This document shows positions 3,817-8,881 of a DNA stretch of 8,881 nt, piece by piece (positions within the stretch are counted from its first letter, which is position 1; each line of letters starts with the position of its first letter). Below the pieces are notes generated by a model. It had not been told where the DNA came from. It did no database searches and saw only the letters and a program-made list of their open reading frames with translations. The stretch covers positions 1-8,881 of the forward strand of contig CAYMRR010000017.1 of assembly GCA_964393005.1 (NCBI GenBank). Reading direction: 5' to 3'. Source of the DNA: UBA5272 sp964393005 (GTDB lineage Bacteria; Patescibacteriota; Minisyncoccia; Phycocordibacterales; UBA5272). The translations under genes were made by a program, and so were the position numbers.

Positions 3817-6246
3817 TTAATCCAAACTATTAATATATTCTTCTATTTCTGCTTCTAGTTCTGGTACATTTTCTGCAAGCTCTCTTAAGATTTTTTTAGC
3901 TTCGCTATTATTTCCTTTTTCTAAATAAATTTGTGCCAAAAGTACAGCTGAATCTATATCTTCTGGATTTATTTCTAAATTATTTTTTATTATAGAAATA
4001 AATCTATTTTCATTATCTGTATTTCTATAAGCACCCAAGAAAGATTGATCTAAGAAGATTACACCATTTCCTACTTGCAAGAGTGATTCAGCTTTATCAT
4101 AGTCTTCATTATAAGCGCTAGTTAGAGCATATATTTGTTGAGAGACATTATAGCTTTTATCTGAATTATACATTTTTAAAGCTATTTCATTTGCTTCTTC
4201 ATAAAGCTCATGCATTAAGAGTTCTCTAATATAATTTATAGCTATAGTCTGCTTATTTGGGGCTGACTTATAAGCTAATTCTGAATATTGTAGAGAGTTC
4301 TCATCATTTCCTAAAGTTCCTAAGAAAGAAGCATAAATAGATAAGCTTCTAGGATCTATTTTTTTACTAAATAAATCTTCATAAGCTGTTTTGGTTTGAT
4401 TTACATATTCTGAAACCAATTCATAAATTGGCATATATTCTTCGGACATTTCCAAATTAAGAGAAATTATCTGATTATATAAACCAAGAGTAGTTTGAGC
4501 TAATTGTTCTCTAGATTCTAGTTCTGCTACACCTCCTTTAGCTATAGCTTTTTCAAAACTTACTAAAGATTTATGTAAAGCATCAAGCTGAGATTCATTA
4601 TTTTTAACTGTAGGAACCAAACCTTTTATAATATATCTATTAGCTTGATAATATTTTATATTTAAGAAATATAAACTTCCAAGCAAAATTACCAATATTA
4701 CTGGACCAAAAAGTATAAGTTTACTCTTTGTTTCTTGATTAGATAGCTTATTACTTATCAATTCTTTTCGTGAGCTATATTTAGAAGCAATATAAGCAAG
4801 GACTATAAAGAAAAGTAAATAAGAAATAAGATTATCAAAGACAAAAATATTATGTATAAAATAAGCTACCAAAAGCCCAGTAAGGAAAGATTTTTCTAAA
4901 ATATCATTAGAACTTTTATGAGCTTTTCCATCTTTAGTAAACCACATCATCCAAATAGCTCCGACATATAAAGCAAGATATGCTAAAAGACCCAAAGCCC
5001 CAGCAGAAATTAGCCAATCCATAAACACATTATGAGTTCTATCAAACCAAGGTTCTTGAGCATACATTCTTGCATCATTGTGTTTTGCAAATACATATAA
5101 ATAGTTGTCTTGCCCCCATCCTAAAACAGGTCTTTCTTTAAAACCTTCTAAAGACATTTTGATATTTATAAGTCTTGAAGTAAAAGTACCATCTCCTGAA
5201 ATCTCTTTCAAACTTTCATAAGTAGAGTCTGGATTATAAAGCTCGGTTTTTAATTTTGAAGCATTAGAGAAAAATGTTACAGGATTAGCAAAAGTAGAAA
5301 CTTTAGAAAGTCTGTTTAAGGTGCTAGTATTTTGGATAAAAGAAGAGTTACCAAAAGCGATAAGAGAAATATAGACTACAAGTAAAGCGGAAACAATAGA
5401 TACCGAAGCCACCCTAAGCCCTTTAAACTCTTCAAACTTTTTACCTGCAAAAAAGATAATAATAGCAGTCACCAATACTCCAATAGCAAAACCTACTTGA
5501 GCACCTCTAGTCTGAGTATAATAAAGTACTATTAAATTCAAAATTGTCATTAAAAGATAAATCCAATTATTTTTTACTTTTTCTTTTCTAGTTTCAAGAT
5601 AAGTTAAAAAGAATAAGAAAATAAAAAATACAGCATAAATTGCCAAATAAGTAGAGTTACCTAAAGAAGCGTCGAGCTGTGTTCCACCTTGTGAAGGATA
5701 AAATTTTTGTCCTATAGCATCTCTAAGATTAGGAAGAAACTTCATTGGTGCAAAACTTTTAAGTCCAAGAAGTTGTAAAAAGGCTAAAACGATTACAGGT
5801 ATATTTGAAAAAAATAATACTGTTTTATATTTTGCCCAAGAAATCTTATCTTTAAACAAAGATGTTAGCATTAGAAAATACAAAAATAAATGAGCATGAG
5901 TTATAAAACCTTCCATTCTTTCAAAATTTGATAAAAAGGACCGAGTTATATTTACTGAAAAAATATCAGCTAAAAGCAATATAAAAACAAAAGACGAATA
6001 AATATAAAGCATTAAAGTCTTTTTTGGGCGAAGATTTTTATCTAAAATCATAAGCAAAACCCAAGCCGCTGCGGCTATTTCTACTAATATTCTAAAACCA
6101 AAGTTTTTTCCGGTAATATAAGGGAAAAGTAAAGAATTCCAAGAAGCACTTACTCCAAAACCTGCCACATAAAAAGCAAGAAAAGGTATAATAGCAAGCG
6201 CTGCATACATTATCCACTTTAAAAACTTATAACTATTTGTATTCAT
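3817..6246 (-). CDS. O-antigen ligase/polymerase-like (Wzy_C) membrane protein with C-terminal TPR-like domain
   Basis: An 809-residue protein. About thirteen hydrophobic segments lie between 12 and 528 (roughly 12-30, 50-67, 78-98, 114-130, 143-160, 198-216, 228-244, 250-267, 280-298, 408-435, 452-468, 470-487 and 509-528). Wzy_C/WaaL-type marks are LGNSTYLA at 195-202, TQTRGAQVG at 244-252, a large extracytoplasmic loop (about 300-405) with RPVLGWGQDNY at 372-382, and FDRTHN with H405 at its end. Residues 545-809 are soluble, with helix-turn-helix repeats typical of TPRs (clear near 640-695 and 763-795). Relatives join or polymerise lipid-linked glycans, or transfer them to proteins (PglL type). 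Since these bacteria are thought to lack LPS, I infer assembly of a surface polysaccharide or glycoprotein. An in-frame TGA just upstream fixes the ATG. No glycosyltransferase genes adjoin it. Confidence 0.88.
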   Translation of the reverse strand: MNTNSYKFLKWIMYAALAIIPFLAFYVAGFGVSASWNSLLFPYITGKNFGFRILVEIAAAAWVLLMILDKNLRPKKTLMLYIYSSFVFILLLADIFSVNITRSFLSNFERMEGFITHAHLFLYFLMLTSLFKDKISWAKYKTVLFFSNIPVIVLAFLQLLGLKSFAPMKFLPNLRDAIGQKFYPSQGGTQLDASLGNSTYLAIYAVFFIFLFFLTYLETRKEKVKNNWIYLLMTILNLIVLYYTQTRGAQVGFAIGVLVTAIIIFFAGKKFEEFKGLRVASVSIVSALLVVYISLIAFGNSSFIQNTSTLNRLSKVSTFANPVTFFSNASKLKTELYNPDSTYESLKEISGDGTFTSRLINIKMSLEGFKERPVLGWGQDNYLYVFAKHNDARMYAQEPWFDRTHNVFMDWLISAGALGLLAYLALYVGAIWMMWFTKDGKAHKSSNDILEKSFLTGLLVAYFIHNIFVFDNLISYLLFFIVLAYIASKYSSRKELISNKLSNQETKSKLILFGPVILVILLGSLYFLNIKYYQANRYIIKGLVPTVKNNESQLDALHKSLVSFEKAIAKGGVAELESREQLAQTTLGLYNQIISLNLEMSEEYMPIYELVSEYVNQTKTAYEDLFSKKIDPRSLSIYASFLGTLGNDENSLQYSELAYKSAPNKQTIAINYIRELLMHELYEEANEIALKMYNSDKSYNVSQQIYALTSAYNEDYDKAESLLQVGNGVIFLDQSFLGAYRNTDNENRFISIIKNNLEINPEDIDSAVLLAQIYLEKGNNSEAKKILRELAENVPELEAEIEEYINSLD

Positions 6247-6295
6247 AAATCTATATTTTCACAATAATAAAACACCTTAAATTTGTAATTTATAA

Positions 6296-6304
6296 ATTAT
6301 ATCA
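6296..6304 (-). promoter_or_regulatory. Extended -10 promoter of the Wzy-like gene
   Basis: The minus strand reads TGATATAAT, a perfect -10 (6301-6296) with TGn extension and a poor -35. Transcription would start near 6289, leaving a leader of about 43 bases without a well-placed SD (AAGGTG lies almost 30 bases before the ATG). It shares the 12-base ATGATATAATTT with the dehydrogenase promoter. Confidence 0.55.
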
Positions 6305-6388
6305 TAAGAAAAAGTAAGATAACACTTGATTTTTTGAAAATACCTTGTATTTTTAGATTATAATTTTAAAAATTTAATGCCAAAAAGC

Positions 6389-6417
6389 TTGACAAGCAAT
6401 ATTTAATATGCTATGTT
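6389..6417 (+). promoter_or_regulatory. Consensus-like promoter for a short plus-strand transcript
   Basis: A perfect TTGACA (6389-6394), a 17-base spacer and TATGTT (6412-6417) with a TG extension at 6409-6410. It is the best -35 box I found between genes here. No gene follows on this strand, only the stem-loop region and terminator at 6424-6496. A nearby TATACT (6417-6422) is a better hexamer but would need a 22-base spacer. Confidence 0.55.
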
Positions 6418-6459
6418 ATACTTGGGATAATGTCTGCCATTATTAATTATCTCCTTTCT
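6411..6459 (-). other. Strong SD-like site followed by a 9-codon frame (minus strand)
   Basis: Read on the minus strand, AGAAAGGAG (6459-6451) lies ten bases before an ATG at 6440-6438 that opens a 9-codon frame, MADIIPSIT, ending in TAG at 6413-6411. It lies between the elp3 hairpin and the Wzy-like promoter. No other gene start in the window has such an SD. It is an alternative reading of the same bases as the candidate plus-strand RNA; a frame this short is easily chance. Confidence 0.2.
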
Positions 6460-6496
6460 TTAAAACCAGCTCTAACTTTAAATGAGCTGGTTTTTT
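6424..6496 (+). ncRNA. Candidate small RNA (about 73 nt) in the gap between the Wzy-like and elp3 genes
   Basis: It would start about seven bases after the -10 box and end in the T-run of the hairpin at 6462-6494. The 5' half can fold in two exclusive ways: an 8-bp stem 6424-6431 with 6446-6453 (one G-U), or a 6-bp stem 6427-6432 with 6438-6443. Between this and the terminator is a pyrimidine-rich single-stranded stretch. It contains CTCCTTTCT (6451-6459), identical to the anti-Shine-Dalgarno tail of many bacterial 16S rRNAs, so the RNA could pair with SD-like sequences. A 29-codon frame from the ATG at 6431 has no SD and runs through the terminator, so I do not treat it as coding. I recognise no known RNA family; the call is inference from promoter, folds and terminator. 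Confidence 0.35.
6462..6496 (+). terminator. Terminator between the candidate small RNA and elp3
   Basis: An 11-bp stem, 6462-6472 with 6484-6494 (AAAACCAGCTC/GAGCTGGTTTT), closes an 11-base loop. On the plus strand it ends in six T (6491-6496), a strong rho-independent pattern. On the minus strand, where elp3 ends at 6495, only four T follow, so it is weaker but probably also serves elp3. The plus-strand T-run includes part of the elp3 stop codon. Confidence 0.8.
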
Positions 6497-8396
6497 ATTT
6501 AAAGTTTTTTACCATATAGCTATCTTCTAAATGATAGCCAAGCTTTTTATAATATTCTCTTACCCCTACCCCAGAAATTACAGCTATTTTTTTACTACCT
6601 TTTTCTTTTGCTATTTTTTCTGCTTCTCTCATTAATCTTTTTCCAAAACCAATATGCTGGCTCTGATTTCCTTCTTCACCAAATCTTTTTACAGATCCAT
6701 AGACATGAAGCTCTCTTATAAGAGCTGTTTTATCTGTAAGGACTTTTAAATTTTCATATTTTGCTAACTCTTTATCATAAAAATCATTTTGTATTCTAAG
6801 CCTTACAAAACCTGCTATTTTGTCAGCATCTTTTTCATTTACATATTCTAAGAAATATTCTGTACCTTGATTGGTATCATACTCAGTCACTCTTAAAATA
6901 AAATCTCTATCATCTACTTCTGTATCTCGTATTTCTCTGGCTCTTATATCTTGCTGGACAAACCCTCTTTCTTTTTGATAAGCATCTACTAGCTCTCGCA
7001 TATTAGATTTTTTACTAGAAGCCAAAATATAAGTAGCTGGAATATCTCTTATCATTCTTATTACTCTTGTATAATTTGGTATTTCTTTTTCACTATCAGC
7101 TAAAACTTTAATTAAAGTATCATCATTATATGGCTCATAAAGAAATGGTATTAATTCAAAATTTTCTTTATCTTTTAAAAGTTTTTTATAAGAAACTGGG
7201 GCCAAAGTTTCAGATAAATAAGAAAGAGAATCTGGAAAAGATGGAGTTAATAAAAAACTTTTTTCCCCTTCTTTTCTTTTTCTTCTTACATATTCTTTTT
7301 TTGTAAACATTTTATAAAGAGAGCTAGATTTTAAAATTACACAAGGGTAGATTTTAAGCATGTCTGGATGAAAATCTTTACTATTGTATAAATCTTTAAA
7401 CATTTGTACATCTAATTCTGGAGTAGATTCTGGTAAATTTGGCATCATATGATAAACAAATTTAAGCCCGGTACTCCTCATAATTTCTGTAGCTAAAGCT
7501 ATACTCTCTCGAGACATTTCTCTTTTATTAAAATCCAAAACATGCTGATCCAAATGTTGTACTCCTATTTCAATTTTAGTAATTCCTAAATATCTAAACC
7601 AATTTATCTCAGAAAAAGAAATATAATCAGGCCTTGTTTCTATTGAAAGACCTATTATTCGACATTCGGTAGTTTCGTTTTCTTTTTGCAATTCTAAAAG
7701 AGTTTTAGTATCTTTATTTTTATCTTTATTAGCAAAATTATCTTTTAAAGATTTTTTATGTTGATATTCATTGGCAGCTCTAAAAATTTCTTTAATAAAC
7801 CATTCTTGATAATCTTTTTTATAATAATTAAAAGTCCCTCCTATAACTATTATTTCTAATTTATTTACTGGGTGACCATTCATTTCTAAAGCATGAAGTC
7901 TTGAGACTGTTTGCTTATATGGATCAAAATCATTAGCTAAAGCTCTAGCTGCTGCCGGCTCTTTAGAAAGATAGCTTTTAGGCATTCTAGCTTCTGTTGG
8001 ACAATAAATACATTTTCCAGGACAAGGATAGGGTTTGGTAAGTAAAGATACTACTGTCACTCCAGAATTGCTTCTTACTTTTAATCTTTTAAGAAGTCTT
8101 TCTATTTCCCTTATTCTTTCATTTGATACTTTTTCTCTTCCATCTTTAAGCCTTATTTTAAAATATTTTAATAATTCGCTATTGGTAGGAGTTTTAGTTT
8201 TACCTCTTTCATGAGCTTTTTTCTCTAAAAGAAAAATCTTTTTAACTATAGTTTTAGAGCTTGTCCATTTTTGTTTTTCATTTAAATCTTTTCTAACTTC
8301 TAGTATATCAGCATAAAGAAGCTCATCTTTTGTAATGAGCCTTCGCAAATTATTTAAATCTTTTTCTGTATAAACTTCAGCAAAAATATTATTCAT
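6495..8396 (-). CDS. elp3: Elp3-type tRNA U34 carboxymethyl-transferase (radical SAM + GNAT acetyltransferase)
   Basis: Elp3 uses a SAM-cleaving [4Fe-4S] cluster and acetyl-CoA to build the cm5 side chain on wobble U34 of tRNAs. The N-terminal helical tRNA-binding part spans about 1-110. The radical SAM core has PYPCPGKCIYCPTEARMPKSY at about 122-142, with cluster cysteines C125, C129 and C132, then GGTF at 186-189 and IETRPD at 252-257. The C-terminal GNAT domain (about 525-633) has RELHVYG at 561-567, the acetyl-CoA loop QHIGFGKRLM at 580-589 and GVGVREYYKKLGY at 609-621. The 633 residues exceed most bacterial Elp3 proteins I know; the excess is mainly about 50 lysine- and serine-rich residues at 366-418, between the KKEY and EPYNDDTLI blocks. 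Bacterial Elp3 acts alone, without Elp1/2/4-6. No SD precedes the ATG. Confidence 0.96.
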   Translation of the reverse strand: MNNIFAEVYTEKDLNNLRRLITKDELLYADILEVRKDLNEKQKWTSSKTIVKKIFLLEKKAHERGKTKTPTNSELLKYFKIRLKDGREKVSNERIREIERLLKRLKVRSNSGVTVVSLLTKPYPCPGKCIYCPTEARMPKSYLSKEPAAARALANDFDPYKQTVSRLHALEMNGHPVNKLEIIVIGGTFNYYKKDYQEWFIKEIFRAANEYQHKKSLKDNFANKDKNKDTKTLLELQKENETTECRIIGLSIETRPDYISFSEINWFRYLGITKIEIGVQHLDQHVLDFNKREMSRESIALATEIMRSTGLKFVYHMMPNLPESTPELDVQMFKDLYNSKDFHPDMLKIYPCVILKSSSLYKMFTKKEYVRRKRKEGEKSFLLTPSFPDSLSYLSETLAPVSYKKLLKDKENFELIPFLYEPYNDDTLIKVLADSEKEIPNYTRVIRMIRDIPATYILASSKKSNMRELVDAYQKERGFVQQDIRAREIRDTEVDDRDFILRVTEYDTNQGTEYFLEYVNEKDADKIAGFVRLRIQNDFYDKELAKYENLKVLTDKTALIRELHVYGSVKRFGEEGNQSQHIGFGKRLMREAEKIAKEKGSKKIAVISGVGVREYYKKLGYHLEDSYMVKNFK

Positions 8397-8403
8397 GCTA
8401 TTA

Positions 8404-8412
8404 ACTTTAGCA
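8404..8412 (-). promoter_or_regulatory. Possible extended -10 for elp3, leaderless geometry
   Basis: The minus strand reads TGCTAAAGT, a TGn extension with TAAAGT (4 of 6 consensus), ending seven bases before the ATG. If used, elp3 mRNA would start at or beside its ATG. It lies in the 42-base gap after the upstream gene, so co-transcription from that gene is the alternative. Confidence 0.3.
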
Positions 8413-8438
8413 AATTTTTAAGAAAAATAAAAATATTT

Positions 8439-8881
8439 TTAATTTAAAACATTTACAGTATACACTGAAACATTGCTAGAATTTGGATCTTCTTTTAAGA
8501 AAATTCTAACTCTATCTCCTGCTTGCCCCCAAGTAAATCCATTATAAAGAGTAAATGCCCATCTTCTTGTAAAATTAATAGCCTCATAATAATCTCTTAA
8601 AACTCCTTCAGATAAAGGTCCGTAATTAGTAGGATTAGAGCAATCTGTCTGATTTAAATCTATACAAATATATGGCTTGCTAGATCTAGTATTATAAATA
8701 AAATATAAATTATTTCTTTGAGAGAGATACATATTACCTTGATTGGCTGACAAAGTTTGACCTGTATTTTCTTTTGGATCTGTAGGTGGGATCACTACTA
8801 TCGGCTCAGAAGGAGTGGTGGGAGGTGTTGGTTGAGCCGGTTGAGAAGGAATCTGTGGCGCAGATGGAGTAGTAGGAGGAA
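8439..8881 (-). CDS. Pro/Thr-rich probable exported protein, C-terminal part (N-terminus off the right edge)
   Basis: The minus-strand frame is open from the right edge (first whole codon at 8879) to TAA at 8441-8439, giving 146 residues of an incomplete protein. A GTG at 8795 is in frame but is an internal valine of the linker, so it is not a start. The first 36 or so visible residues are a low-complexity linker rich in Pro, Thr, Ser and Gln. The remaining 110 or so form a compact domain with many aromatic residues (YYEAINFTRRWAF, NGFTWGQAGDRVRIF) and two cysteines seven residues apart (CIDLNQTDC) that could bond. I do not recognise the family. Pro-rich linkers before small C-terminal domains are typical of extracellular proteins, so a surface role is inferred. 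It ends 42 bases before elp3 on the same strand. Confidence 0.8.
   Translation of the reverse strand, partial: PPTTPSAPQIPSQPAQPTPPTTPSEPIVVIPPTDPKENTGQTLSANQGNMYLSQRNNLYFIYNTRSSKPYICIDLNQTDCSNPTNYGPLSEGVLRDYYEAINFTRRWAFTLYNGFTWGQAGDRVRIFLKEDPNSSNVSVYTVNVLN

Noticed and set aside
6431..6520. Plus-strand frame of 29 codons from the ATG at 6431
   Set aside because: It has no SD, runs through the strong terminator at 6462-6496 and into antisense of elp3, so a terminated transcript would lack its stop codon.
8439..8795. A 118-codon gene starting at GTG 8795
   Set aside because: The frame continues without a stop to the window edge through a Pro-rich linker, so this GTG is an internal valine of a larger, truncated gene.

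Overview
The window is strongly A+T-rich with compact, mostly single-gene units and uses the standard code (every gene with a visible end stops at TAA; no in-frame TGA). The gene set looks like a Candidate Phyla Radiation / Patescibacteria genome, most likely of the Parcubacteria type. It has a TsaD carrying the long helical insert I associate with that group, a bacterial-type Elp3 (radical SAM plus GNAT), an O-antigen ligase-like membrane protein with a TPR tail, a small membrane-anchored lysozyme-like protein, and secreted proteins with low-complexity stalks. No replication, phage, IS or CRISPR signature is present. The lineage is inferred from gene families, not from a phylogeny.

Layout. 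1-890 (minus): the N-terminal 296 residues of a secreted collagen-like fibre protein that runs off the left edge. 891-1025: its promoter region with a perfect 11-bp inverted repeat. 1026-1730 (minus): a classical short-chain dehydrogenase whose -10 box implies a leaderless mRNA. 1813-1885 (plus): tRNA-Val(GAC). 1902-2408 (minus): a small lysozyme-like protein whose terminator is formed partly by its own last codons. 2409-2561: a divergent promoter region with a 19-bp palindrome. 2562-3773 (plus): tsaD. A shared 19-bp hairpin separates it from the convergent Wzy_C/TPR membrane protein at 3817-6246 (minus). 6247-6494: a gap with a minus-strand promoter for that gene and, on the plus strand, a promoter, short transcript and terminator unit that I propose as a small RNA. 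6495-8396 (minus): elp3. 8439-8881 (minus): the C-terminal 146 residues of a Pro/Thr-rich exported protein that runs off the right edge.

Together the genes fall into two themes. The first is tRNA maturation: a tRNA gene, TsaD for t6A37 and Elp3 for the U34 side chain. The second is the cell surface: the collagen-like fibre, the lysozyme-like protein, the glycan ligase/polymerase and the Pro-rich protein. Each gene seems to have its own promoter, and none has a convincing Shine-Dalgarno sequence. The one strong SD-like string between genes (AGAAAGGAG on the minus strand, 6451-6459) lies inside the candidate small-RNA locus. That locus is the best lead here for something undescribed.
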